64,000 nucleotides of DNA from Corythucha ciliata (lineage: Eukaryota; Arthropoda; Insecta; Hemiptera; Tingidae). The notes beneath the pieces were generated by a model. It did not search any database and had not been told where the DNA came from. It saw only the letters and a list, made by a program, of their open reading frames with translations. This document shows positions 44,770 through 54,899 of this stretch, piece by piece. Positions within the stretch are counted from its first letter, which is position 1, and each line of letters opens with the position of its first letter. The stretch covers positions 58,131,971 to 58,195,970 of the forward strand of contig CM075943.1 of assembly GCA_038030265.1 (NCBI GenBank). Reading direction: 5' to 3'. Position numbers and translations under genes: made by a program.

Positions 44770-46358
44770 TAAGTCTTTGTAATCGTATCGCAAAAAAAAT
44801 TTTTTGACCCCCCCCCCCTCAAAATTTGTAGTTTTACGTTTCAAAGTGCGTAGAATCCAAATCTGAAAAAAAAAAAAATTGTCCGTCCGCCGTCAGGGCC
44901 ATATCTTGCCCTAGGATTGCTCGAAAAAACTCGTTCTTTCGCACATAGACTCCATTTGGGATCTAGTTGGTCCTAACATCTGATCAGTTTAATCAAATAA
45001 CTCCCTGGGGTTTTATGGGTCAAAAGCGGGTCCAAAATGGGATTTTCAAAGGATTTGGGATCATAGGGGTGTGGGGTGTCGATTTTCATGTAATTTCAAG
45101 CCGGATTTGACTACATACATGAATGATAAACCCATAAACAGTCGAAATAATAAGGCATTGTTCGATAATTCGCAGCGTTTTTTTTTTTTTAGAGTGGCAA
45201 CGTGCTGAATTTTATTTGCTTGAATACTTCCATTTTCTGCCCACACCTACTGGTGAATACTTTTGGCTCGCTTTTATTAGCGCTACCATGAGATTGTTAG
45301 TTACTTCTCCAGTATATTTATGCCTCCATGGTTCGATGGAAAAGAAGTGACAACGATGGTTAAGCTCACTCAGTGCTAAAACAAGAACTTATCAGAAAAG
45401 CACATTGAATTTTCTAGACCTTTTAAAACCTTTTTGCACGGAAAAAAAAAGGGGGGCCGATTTTCGGTAAAACTTAAACGAGTAAAGTCGCTAAAAAGAT
45501 GACAACCGACTGTAATGCGACTGAACTCGTTAAACCAGAGATCGGTAAAATTTAAACGACTTAATTTTAACCGATTTGCCCTGTTTAATTTAAACTGACT
45601 ACTTTTACGTAATTGGAAAAAAGTCGCTACTTTCTTGTTAAGCGAGTCCTTATAGAACTTGAACCGACTGTACTCTGTTCAAAGTCTGTGATATTTAGAT
45701 ATTCTGGATTAACCGAGACCATATCGAGTTTCAGCTGAGTTGCTCGGTGGTAAGTCTGTAATTTTTAATGATTCGTTTTAAAACGACCCCCAAACGATTG
45801 TAGACAGAATATACTCGATATTAAGTCACTAATTTTCAAAGAGTTGATCTTTAGCGAGTTCCTATAGAGCTCAACCGAGTGCATTCTGTTTAAAGTCTGT
45901 AATCTTGAGAGATTCGTTTTAACCAGAGCTCCCAGCGATTGTCAACAGAACTCACTCGGTATCAAATCATTTATTTATAAAGATCTTAATTAGCACATTT
46001 TCGATAAAAGTGGTTAAAGCTTATTTTCGCAACCACTCAATAATGCAGAGGAGTTTCGGAAATAATGGTTACCTACATTCGAAAAATCGAGTGATTATAC
46101 AAGTACACAAAACGTTCCATGTTTTATTGACGTTTTGTGAAATTAAATAATATTGACTGACAATAAAATGAAATAACATTAAATAATTAGTTTAACACTT
46201 CTTATTACAAGAGGCACGTAAAATTAGTCACTGCCTGAGATAGGGCCAACCGAATTTTTTTCTCTGCAAGTCAATTCATAAATTTTAGTTCTACGTCCGC
46301 AACTTTTGAGTCTCGTCCTTCATAGTGGAATGTAGTTTTTGAAGTATTTGCGACCTGC
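44770..46358. other. No gene; degenerate ~215-bp tandem repeat
   Basis: No coding is seen. In 45600-46010 two units about 215 bp apart share AGCGAGTYCYTATAGA-CT, AACCGA-TG and CTGTT-AAAGTCTGT. Looser relatives extend back to 45460. The role is unknown. Confidence 0.5.
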
Positions 46359-46363
46359 ACAGA
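46359..46363. other. Target-site duplication ACAGA (left)
   Basis: ACAGA just outside the left LTR is repeated just outside the right LTR at 51222-51226. Confidence 0.85.
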
Positions 46364-46506
46364 TGTTATGTATGAGGGAGGATAGAGTAGGAAGAAAACG
46401 TCTTCATGAGGTGAGATGTATATTTGTAAGAAGCTCATGACCAACTAACGAGATGTATACGTTTCGAGTGGCGCATGCCCATGGATTAATAATCGGGTAT
46501 ATAATA
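46364..46506 (-). repeat. 3' LTR of the gypsy element (143 bp)
   Basis: On the plus strand it runs from TGTTATGTATGAGGG to GGGTATATAATA. Relative to the element it is the 3' LTR. The purine tract GAGGGAGAC just inside (minus strand, 46516-46507) is the likely polypurine tract. Confidence 0.9.
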
Positions 46507-46643
46507 GTCTCCCTCTGCAGTTTGAAAACAAGAACAATCGAAAAGTAAGAAGCCATAAAAATTAAAATTAAGCAGATGGAAACATAGCTAAAGTGAAAAT
46601 AACAGGAAAATGAAAGAAAAGTAAAATGAACAATAAAAAAAAT

Positions 46644-47576
46644 TTATAAGTTGAGTCTTTCGACAGGTCGTCGATCGCGGTTGGAGCGTCGAAGTGGAGG
46701 AGAGAGTGTGCTCGAGCGGCTAGGCGTGGCCGCAGCCGGCGGCGACTGGTGTGCCGACGTCTCTGGTTCCGTAGTAGGCGGAGGGAGTGCCAACGGTTCT
46801 GGAGACCGAAGCGAGGGCCTCGTCGAGGGCCGTGGGAAACCTGATTTCCGTGGCTGGAAAGACAAGCCTGGAACAGAAAAGTTTGGTAATACAAAGGGTC
46901 GATTGGTGTCCGGTGGGGTATGCATGTCCGGTGCGTCTGGTGACACATCTGTGGCACGCAATTGATTAAAGTGACGCTTTATGGTGTGTCCATTGTCTAA
47001 AGCAATAAGATAGTGTAATCGACCAAGCCGGTTGATTACGAAACCAAGATTCCATTTGAGACCTGTGGAATAGTTACGTGCTTGCACCCTTTCACCAGCG
47101 AGGAAATACGTCTTTAAAGGTGGTTGGGGCGCTTCATTGCTGTAAAAATCGTCATCTCCGGGTCTAAGTATGTCCAATTTGGTTCGGAGACGTCGGTGGA
47201 GCATTAGTTCTGCAGGTGACTTGCCGCACGCTAATGGAGTAGCACGGTATTTGAAGAGTTGCGTGAGGAGTTTGTCAGTGATCGTGCCGGGATCGTCCTG
47301 CATGCTACGAAGTTTTTGTTTTAGAATTTGGCAGTAGCGTTCTGCCTGACCATTTGTGGCTGGATGCCCGGGAGCAATAAAGTGCTGGCGTACACCATTG
47401 CGGGCGCAGAAAGATGAAAACTCTTCGGACTTGAAGATCGAAGCGTTGTCGCTTACGAGCGATTCCGGTAATCCAAACCTTGAAAAAATCATACGTAAGT
47501 ACTGGATAGTTTGGGCAGAAGTGGGGGGCAGTTTTTGAAGCAAAAATTTCAGGCCATTTGGATCGGGCGTCAACAA
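46644..47576 (-). CDS. Gypsy integrase core and C-terminal tail
   Basis: This ORF continues the Pol protein in another frame. It has the second catalytic Asp in LVSDNASIF, the Glu in HPATNGQAERYCQ, then FKYRATPLACGKSPAELML and the C-terminal domain with GERVQARNYSTG, LHYLIALDNGHTIKRHFNQL. A Pro/Ser-rich tail ends in RRSNRDRRPVERL. It lies one frame away from the main Pol ORF, and the change occurs near 47540. It may therefore be a single-base loss in this copy. Confidence 0.85.
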   Translation of the reverse strand: MLTPDPNGLKFLLQKLPPTSAQTIQYLRMIFSRFGLPESLVSDNASIFKSEEFSSFCARNGVRQHFIAPGHPATNGQAERYCQILKQKLRSMQDDPGTITDKLLTQLFKYRATPLACGKSPAELMLHRRLRTKLDILRPGDDDFYSNEAPQPPLKTYFLAGERVQARNYSTGLKWNLGFVINRLGRLHYLIALDNGHTIKRHFNQLRATDVSPDAPDMHTPPDTNRPFVLPNFSVPGLSFQPRKSGFPRPSTRPSLRSPEPLALPPPTTEPETSAHQSPPAAATPSRSSTLSPPLRRSNRDRRPVERLNL

Positions 47577-49560
47577 CTATAAAAAAGTGGTGATTGAAGA
47601 AGGGTCCAGCGTAGTCCATGTGTATGCGTTGCCAGTTCGTGGCAGGGGGTTCCCATTTGTGAAGTGGCGCATGTGCTGGGTCACCTTTAATTAAGCAGCA
47701 ATGTCTACAGCTTCTAACCAAGGCTTCGATGTCGGTGTCAATGTTTCGCCAATAGCAAGTTGCGCGAGCCAACGCTTTCATTTTGACCATTCCCAAGTGA
47801 GTCTCGTGTAGTTCGTTGAGAACGTAAGCCTGGAACTTTTTAGGAATTATTACGCGTTGTCCTCTGAAGAGAATACCTTGATGGACGGATAATTCCGGGT
47901 CGCATATTGTTCCATTCAAGAGTTTTTCTTTTAGCAGTGACAATTCGGGGTCCACGCTCGTTTCTATCTGTAGGTCCCTTGATGTTATTGTAGTGGACGT
48001 AACCTGAGAAATAGTGTTTTCGTGACACGTAAAGTCATCATCGACAAGTTGGAGAGCATGTTCGGATGAAGGTAACGGATTGCGAGACAAATAGTCAACG
48101 TTAGTGTGGGCAAGGGTTGAGCGGTAGTCAACGGTGTAATCAAATCCTGATAGATACTGGGCGTAGCGGAGCATACGAGATGAAGTTAACGGCGGTAACT
48201 GTTTTTGTGGGTGTAAGATCATCATCATTGGTTTATTGTCCACGATAAGTTTGAATTTCCGTCCGTAAATGTAGTCGAAAAATTTTCGAAAAGCCCAATA
48301 TACAGCTGTCGCTTCTTTGTCTAGTAGACTGTAGTTGGTTTCCGCGTTTGACAGTGAGCGCGACGCAAAGGCTATCGGTCTCTCGCTTCCGTCAGGGCAA
48401 GTATGCGAGAGTACCACTGCGAGACCGTGAGGACTTGCATCTGTCGCTAGTGTAATTGGGTAGTCAGGATGAAATGGAATTAATACTTTGTCACTAGCGA
48501 TTTCTGTTTTGATTGTGTTAAATGCGTTTTCGCAGTCAGCTGTCCATGTAAAATTTTGATCTTTTCTGAGAAGTTTGTATAGCGGGTGTAGAACGTGAGA
48601 AGCGTTAGGCAGGAAGCGGGAGTAGTATAAGACTAGTCCTAGAAATTGTTTTACTTGATCCGCATTTTGTGGATGTGACGCTTCGAGTATCGCTCGTATT
48701 TTGTCAGAGGATTTTTGTAGTCCCTCAGAACTGATTGTATGTCCCAGATACTGGATCTGTTTTTTGAATAATTTGCATTTAGATTCATTTAAATGTAAAT
48801 TGTAACGACGTAATTTGTTTAGAACTTGGATGAGGCGATGTTTGCACTCTTCGAGCGTTCGTCCCTGGACGACTAGGTCGTCGAAGTACGCCGCTGTTCC
48901 GTCGAGGTCTTGTATGAATTGGTCGATGAATTGGTGAAATTCATTCGGCGCCGTCTTAATGCCAAAGAATAAGCGGTTGACCTTGTATGTCCCTCGATGG
49001 GTGGAAATGGTTTGAATTTTAGCGCTTTCATCATCTGTTGGAAGGTGCAAATACGCTTTGAAAATGTCAAGGGTACAGAAATAAAGTCCATGACGCATTT
49101 TGTTAAAAATGTCTTCTATCCTGGGTATGGGATAGCGAGCGTCTATTAGCTGTGAATTTACGGTTACTTTGTAATCAGCACAAATTCTTATTGTTGAGTC
49201 ACTTTTTGGTACCACGACGATTGGTGTTCCCCAATCTGAGTGTTCAACACGAGTTATGATTCCCTGCTGTTCGAGTGTCTCTAACTCGTGGTCCACTCGT
49301 TCACGTAGTGCATACGGAACTGGTCGAGGTTTGATGAAAATTGGTTTTGCGTCAGGACGGAGGTGTAAACGACAGGTGTGATTTGGTACTTGTCCGACAA
49401 CTCCCTGGAAAACATCAGAATATTGTTTTATTATGTCGGAAACAGTGATATTTATATTTGTTTGTTCAGCGGGATTCGTGATGGCCTTTACGTCATGAAG
49501 GTCTACGTGGAGTTTCCGAATCCAGTCGCGTCCTAGTATGGATGAACAATTTTTTCCCAC
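47540..49560 (-). CDS. Gypsy Pol: RT, RNase H, integrase finger
   Basis: The ORF begins after the protease (CSSILGRDWIRKL). RT shows LEQQGIITRVEHSDWGTPIV, CTLDIFKAYLHLP and a catalytic box written AYFDDLVV instead of the usual Y-L/V/M-DD. RNase H has LATDASPHGLAVVLSH, the Glu in DKEA, and IVDNKPMM. The chromo-like linker leads to an integrase finger with H-E-T-H and C-RHC, and DYAGPFF with the first catalytic Asp. The frame shifts to the integrase ORF near 47540. RT and RNase H copy the RNA into DNA inside the particle. Confidence 0.88.
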
Positions 49561-49916
49561 GACGAATAGCTCTAGTTTGTGTTTTTTTCCTTTATAGGAG
49601 ACGTCGACTGTGGCTACGCCGATCGGTTGAATATTTCCCCTGTATACGTTCGGAACACAATAGGGGTTTGAGCCAAGACAGAGTGTGTGGAAATGGTGTG
49701 GAACGTATTTTTACTCACCATTGATACACGGCTACCAGAGTCTATTTCGAATGCAATAACTTTATCGTTAATTTTTACCTGAGCATACATTTTGTCGTCG
49801 TGTAGGGAGGAAATGTTTTCTACGTGGTTAATAGCGTAATCTTCGTCAGAGGCTGGAGAAGCGGCAACGTTGTGCACTCCTGGAGGTCGTGCGGGTTTCG
49901 AGTTAGACTTCGACAA
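49561..49916 (-). CDS. Gypsy protease (frameshifted)
   Basis: The protease active site is FEIDSGSRVSMVS, with D-S-G. The frame continues to IVFRTYTGEIF and then changes near 49625, after which the end of the domain (VATVDVSYKGKKHKLELFVV) leads into the Pol ORF. It overlaps the Gag ORF end by about 100 bases in another frame, so a ribosomal frameshift may express it. No classic slippery heptamer was evident to me. Confidence 0.75.
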
Positions 49917-50908
49917 AGTTGTATTGTAATGCAGATGCGAGCAAGATGTCCCTTTTTATTGCATTTGTCGCAACGTATTTTCTCCTTTGAGCGGCACGCT
50001 CTTGTTTCGTGGTTGGCCCTTCCGCAGTGTAAGCACATGCCGGAGAGTCCGAGCTGTTTTAATTTAACATTTTGTTTATGTCTCGAGGACGTAGATGTGC
50101 GGGTTGGAAGGGTCCGGGCTGGGGCTGACGTGGCATTCTTGAGTACGTGTGAGCGTCCGACGGTTTTTATTTTGTTAACTGGATGTAATTTTGAAGCGTA
50201 TATTTCCTTGTTTTCTAATTTGGATGCCTCAATGGCCAAAGCGATTTCTACGGTCTTTTCGAGTGTTATTTCTCCTTGTTGTAGTAGTTTTTCGCGAATG
50301 TCAGAATCGCTAACACCACGAATAAATTGAGCTCGTAGCATCAATTGCATGACAGAAAGCGAACATTCGGCGTTTGTACAGGTCGATTTAAAATTTGCTT
50401 TCTGTGCGAGGTGTTTTAGCCCCGAAATATAGTTGGACAGTGACTCGCCTGTATGTTGGATGCGAGACAGGAATCGATGCTGATCTGTAAGAATATTTGA
50501 CCGTGGGCTGAGATGTTCCGATAGTAATTTAATGAGGTCATTTGAAGTTTTTGTGGTCGGAAGGTCCGGTGCAGTTAAGCTTGACAATAGCTGGTAATTC
50601 TTCGGGCCGAGGCAGTTAATAAGAATTCGTACCTTTGCCTGGTCTGAAGCCGGATCGGTCCCTGTCAGGCCTTTTATCATGTAAAAATTGTCGAGCCGTT
50701 GAATGTAGGAGTCAAACGGTTCTTGTGCTTCGTCATACGACTCGAAGTTGAGCGATTGAGTTTGTAAAATTTCTTGAACAGACCTGGGGCCCGACGATGT
50801 AGAAGCGGGTGTGGCCGCTGCCGGTGATGGCGTCAGTCGCGAGACGAACCTGTTGAGCGCTGCCGTGAGTTCAGCAAGGCCGGGGGTAGGTGCGGGGGGG
50901 TCGTTCAT
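49917..50908 (-). CDS. Gypsy Gag with two CCHC zinc knuckles
   Basis: The ORF starts MNDPPAPTPGLAELTAALNR. The capsid-like core has FESYDEAQEPFDSYIQRLDN, ILINCLGPKNYQLLSSLTAP and LRAQFIRGVSDSDIREKLLQ. Two knuckles, CLHCGRANHETRAC and CDKCNKKGHLARIC, lie near the end. The ORF formally continues to 49820, but past about 49917 the frame overlaps the protease and looks non-native. It is clearly related to the broken Gag at 28400-29320. Gag packages the element RNA. Confidence 0.88.
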
Positions 50909-51047
50909 GGCGTCCCGAGAGCAATGCAGACAATGAAATGTAAAAAAAATAAAATAAAATAAACTGAAGCGTAGAAAATAACTGAAATTAACACAGACAC
51001 AGAACTATCGCGGGAAAGTCCCGAAACATCGCGAACGCGAATAGCCT

Positions 51048-51064
51048 GGTGATCCTAGTCGCCA
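51048..51064 (-). other. Primer-binding site of the gypsy element
   Basis: Directly inside the 5' LTR, the minus strand reads TGGCGACTAGGATCACC, starting with TGG as needed to pair with a tRNA CCA end. A near-identical site is at 35749-35732. I did not assign the tRNA. Confidence 0.7.
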
Positions 51065-51066
51065 AC

Positions 51067-51221
51067 TGTTATGTATGAGGGAGGATAGAGTAGGAAGAAA
51101 ACGCCTTCATGAGGTGAGATGTATATTTGTAAGAAGCTCATGACCAACTAACGAGGGGGCAAATGAGATGTATACGTTTCGAGTGGTGCATGCCCATGGA
51201 TTAATAATTGGGTATATAATA
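51067..51221 (-). repeat. 5' LTR of the gypsy element (155 bp)
   Basis: It is the same as the 3' LTR except for three transitions and an extra 12 bases (GGGGCAAATGAG at about 51158). Its outer edge is followed by ACAGA. Confidence 0.9.
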
Positions 51222-51226
51222 ACAGA

Positions 51227-52013
51227 TAAAACAGAACTACACTCAATAAGAATAAAAATTATAATAGCGTTTTCCATTTTCCCAAATATGTGCCCCGGGG
51301 CGGAGCAATTCTACTCTTCATAAAATCACATGTTTATGGGGAAAACAGTGGAAATGAACTGTCCCAAAGCAGAATTTCCATGCGAATGGGATCAAAATCA
51401 CACATAATACGATGGATTCATTATTAACGGGGCAAAAATGTATTCTTACCAAAATTAGGCCGTTTATTCGATTTTTTAAATAAGGGGTATTCCCAATAAA
51501 CGATCGTTAAGTGCCATCAGCAGCCACTTTGCCTCCTTTGAATTAGTGGGCAACTTTCGTCCCAAGCACGCAGGACGAGGTTATTCAATTTTTCACTGGC
51601 ATTGGCTCCTTGTTGGTTGAATGTCGGCTTGTTAAAATAATAAATAATTAATCAATTTAGAAAAACGGCAGTGGAATGAGAAGGTAGATGGGAGTCTCCT
51701 CCTTCATCGTATGTTTTGGTCTTAAAATAAAATTAAAATTAAAAACTAATAATGTGGAACAGCTCAGTGACAAGTTATGGGAACTGAGAGCTAGGCATCA
51801 GGAGTCATGAGGATCGTGCTGGGAGGGAAAGCATTCCCGCCTCACGCCGTGATAATTCACAAGACACAAACAGAAAGACACAAAAATATGCTTTATAAAT
51901 ACGAGAATAATAAGGAAAATTTAATAAAACAACAACAACAACAACAACAACAAACACCACCACAACGTAATATAATAACAAGAAGAAGAAGAAGAAGACA
52001 ACAACAACAACAA

Positions 52014-52049
<36 letters not shown>

Positions 52050-53141
52050 ACACCACCACAACGTAATATCTCACATAAATGCAACGGCTGTATGGTAGAA
52101 TGCCAGAAAAAAAAAAAATCATCTCGGAAAGCACCAGTTGAGGAGAAATCTGACTTCCAATTCTGGGCAATGATGGTAAACTTGAACATAATTTTGAGTT
52201 TGCAGCTGATTTCCACAGAGCGTATGTACGAAATTTAATTAAACAACACGAAGTCCGATGGAAAAAAAAGTCGGTCCTTTTCAACGGTAGCACTGAATTT
52301 GGCGTGAGAGCACTGGTTGCCAAGCTACGAGCGATTATACCCATAAAAACCCGGCTCATTACAGAAGTGCTTATTTCCAAAATATCTTGGAAACGTTTAG
52401 GAATCGGACTATGGTCAATATGGCTTACTTTGGCGCATTTTGGACGTACATGCCCCGCGCACGACGCATATGACAAGGGAATGTGATTAGAGGTCTTACA
52501 CAAGGTTGTGCTGATTTTCTAGGAACAGTGGGGTGGGTGGGGGGGCAAAAGAATAAAATAAAACGCGTTAGCTCTTAATGTGACACATACCTATTATGCG
52601 AGCATTAATTGATATCAAGCTACCGTTAGTTCGTCGCTGCTGATGAAGGAGCTCAGCTTTTCAACAAAATTATATCTAGCATTTTAATATTATGGTTTTA
52701 ACGAAAAGTATCTAATGAGCCGTAAAAAAACAACATTCAGTACGACGCCAACAGGGCAAAGTGCAGCTGAATTTTTTTTTCTCTCCTTGACGGCTCGTTA
52801 TCGTACTGATGGGTTTAATATGTTAATAACGTTAACCCCAACGCCCATAGGAAATTTACTCTTTGCCCATTATTAATGTCGCCCATTTCACGTTTGCTCA
52901 ATCTCGACATTTCTTTTTCTCACTTTCTTTTTTTCTTTCTTTCTTTTTTTTTTGCGTTATTTTCGTCGTGTGCTAAAATATTTCGTGAAATTACAGTAGT
53001 TTACGAAGAAATATTATCTTTAACGCTTTTGTTTGCGTATTCTCAACGCTATCAGGGTGTTAGGGTAGCATCTAAATTCCACACTCTATACGAGCAAAGC
53101 GATTTGTCAGGGCGATGCGTGATACAAGTTGTAATAACACG
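51227..53141. other. No gene; CAA-rich microsatellite
   Basis: Ordinary intronic-looking sequence. (CAA)n tracts occur at about 51932-51953 and 52001-52047, each followed by ACACCACCACAACGTAATAT, so the tract and its flank are duplicated. The long ORFs on both strands here are the microsatellite read in all frames. Confidence 0.6.
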
Positions 53142-53234
53142 ACTTTGGATGATTAATAAATTAATTAGACTGATATTATCCGGACGACGATGGAAGGGCA
53201 TAGCCCAACACGATTCGAGTTTCGAGAAAAAATG

Positions 53235-53307
53235 GCTCCCCGGCGGGATTTGAACCCGCAACCTCTGGATTACCAGTCCAGCACGCTGCCATTTGCGCCA
53301 CGGAGAC
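53235..53307 (-). tRNA. tRNA-like gene, anticodon GGT (copy 1)
   Basis: The 73 bases fold as a normal cloverleaf: acceptor GTCTCCG/CGGGGAG (one G-G mismatch at 1-72, one G-U), D-arm GCGC/GCGT, anticodon stem CTGGA/TCCAG with loop CTGGTAA, a 5-base variable loop, and T-arm GCGGG/CCCGC with TTCAAAT. The anticodon GGT would read ACC (Thr). A B-box GGTTCAAATCC and a T6 terminator just downstream fit Pol III transcription. Eukaryotic nuclear tRNA-Thr normally uses AGT, not GGT, so this is probably a mutated or tRNA-derived gene. Confidence 0.75.
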
Positions 53308-53556
53308 GCCTATGGGAGTCGTACTCCGAGGGATAAGCTAAGCCGAACCCCACCCAGGTCCATTGTTTCTCGAAACTCTAGGCGCTTCTCCTGATCGGTA
53401 AACCACGCCGAATTTTATCTTATCTAGATGTTGTTAGATGGATATATTGAATAAATCTGTCGCCGGTATTTTAATTAATAAATTAATTAGACTGATATTA
53501 TCCGGACGACGATGGAAGGGCATAGCCCAACACGATTCGAGTTTCGAGAAAAAATG

Positions 53557-53629
53557 GCTCCCCGGCGGGATTTGAACCCGCAACCTCTGGATTACCAGTC
53601 CAGCACGCTGCCATTTGCGCCACGGAGAC
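53557..53629 (-). tRNA. tRNA-like gene, anticodon GGT (copy 2)
   Basis: Identical by eye to copy 1, 322 bp further on in the same orientation, with the same flanks and T-run terminator. Confidence 0.75.
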
Positions 53630-53999
53630 GCCTATGGGAGTCGTACTCCGAGGGATAAGCTAAGCCGAACCCCACCCAGGTCCATTGTTTCTCGAAACTC
53701 TAGGCGCTTCTCCTGATCGGTAAACCACGCCGAATTTTATCTTATCTAGATGTTGTTAGATGGATATATTGAATAAATCTGTCGCCGGTATTTTAATTAA
53801 TAAATTAATTAGACTGATTTTTAATTTATTAATTAAAATACCGGCGACAGATTTATTCAATATATCCATCTAACAACATCTAGATAAGATAAAATTCGGC
53901 GTGGTTTACCGATCAGGAGAAGCGCCTAGAGTTTCGAGAAACAATGGACCTGGGTGGGGTTCGGCTTAGCTTATCCCTCGGAGTACGACTCCCATAGGC

Positions 54000-54072
54000 G
54001 TCTCCGTGGCGCAAATGGCAGCGTGCTGGACTGGTAATCCAGAGGTTGCGGGTTCAAATCCCGCCGGGGAGC
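54000..54072 (+). tRNA. tRNA-like gene, anticodon GGT (copy 3)
   Basis: Same sequence in the opposite orientation, in the right arm of the palindrome. The Pol III terminator is TTTTTT at 54075-54080. Confidence 0.75.
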
Positions 54073-54321
54073 CATTTTTTCTCGAAACTCGAATCGTGTT
54101 GGGCTATGCCCTTCCATCGTCGTCCGGATAATATCAGTCTAATTAATTTATTAATTAAAATACCGGCGACAGATTTATTCAATATATCCATCTAACAACA
54201 TCTAGATAAGATAAAATTCGGCGTGGTTTACCGATCAGGAGAAGCGCCTAGAGTTTCGAGAAACAATGGACCTGGGTGGGGTTCGGCTTAGCTTATCCCT
54301 CGGAGTACGACTCCCATAGGC

Positions 54322-54394
54322 GTCTCCGTGGCGCAAATGGCAGCGTGCTGGACTGGTAATCCAGAGGTTGCGGGTTCAAATCCCGCCGGGGAGC
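54322..54394 (+). tRNA. tRNA-like gene, anticodon GGT (copy 4)
   Basis: 322 bp beyond copy 3, same strand and sequence. It is followed by T6 and then the partial unit that ends at the target duplication. Confidence 0.75.
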
Positions 54395-54739
54395 CATTTT
54401 TTCTCGAAACTCGAATCGTGTTGGGCTATGCCCTTCCATCGTCGTCCGGATAATATCAGTCTAATTAATTTATTAATTAAAATACCGGCGACAGATTTAT
54501 TCAATATATCCATCTAACAACTTTGGATGATAATATTGGGCGAATAATATTATTCAAATTCATGGGTTACAAAATTGTACGCAGATCTTCTAATTCCCTG
54601 CCACGTGGCAAAGCCTTGAGGATCGGTAATTGAAAATAACGATAAAGGTCGTACGGATTAACCCAATTAACGTTCATACCATGCATAATCCGCTAAAATA
54701 TGATTTTGCTAATGAGCCGACCTTACTGTTGACTAACAG

Positions 54740-54899
54740 GGTTCAAGAAACGGACGGTTCTTTTTTTGAAAGCTACACCGCAGTCTCGTGGAAGTTGGAA
54801 AATCGACGTTTGATGAGAGTTCGCGAAGTGGATGGAGAAGAGGGGCCGCCACCTCGTTTGGAAAACCCTCGTAAAACGATTCATCTTCATTCCAAGGAA
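54740..54899 (+). CDS. Munc13-4/BAIAP3-like gene, second visible exon
   Basis: The exon follows ACTAACAG and ends at GAA|GTGAGT. The first base completes the split codon of the previous exon (GG|G). The other 159 bases are 53 codons and leave phase 0, as the next exon needs. The peptide includes GSFFESYTAVSWKLENRR and PRKTIHLHSKE. Similar text precedes the LY-E-LYT block in Munc13-4-like proteins of arthropods as far as I recall. It has no domain of its own. It is only 208 bp past the tRNA-like insertion. Confidence 0.65.

Larger units (their letters stand above)
46364..51221 (-). mobile_element. Mag-like Ty3/gypsy element, nearly complete, 4.86 kb
   Basis: This is a complete minus-strand provirus-like insertion with very short LTRs (143 and 155 bp), the 5-bp duplication ACAGA, a primer-binding site, Gag with two zinc knuckles, protease, RT, RNase H and integrase. 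The LTRs differ by three transitions and one 12-bp indel, about 2% in bases, so the insertion is fairly recent. Coding is broken by frame changes in protease and integrase. It sits antisense in the first visible intron of the Munc13-like gene. Short LTRs and two knuckles fit the Mag lineage. Confidence 0.92.
53154..54519. repeat. Palindromic insertion of four 322-bp tRNA-like units
   Basis: Two head-to-tail 322-bp units point left and two point right around a centre near 53812. The copies look identical. A partial fifth unit ends the right arm. The insert is bounded by the 12-bp direct repeat ACTTTGGATGAT (53142-53153 and 54520-54531), which suggests transposition into this intron. Each unit also has AGTTTCGAGAAA beside the tRNA 3' end and TTTCTCGAAACT on the other side, a small inverted repeat around the tRNA gene. 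A long perfect palindrome is also a classic assembly artefact. Confidence 0.85.

Noticed and set aside
51932..52047. Possible CRISPR-like array
   Set aside because: It is a trinucleotide microsatellite with no spacer structure. The other arrays here are degenerate minisatellites without unique spacers of constant length.
51805..52503. 232-codon minus-strand ORF with Val- and Phe-rich runs, and the plus-strand Gln-rich ORF
   Set aside because: Both are the CAA microsatellite translated. The repeat stays open in every frame.
53052..53261. ORFs running into the first tRNA-like unit
   Set aside because: They read through tRNA and repeat sequence. The tRNA cloverleaf explains the conservation.
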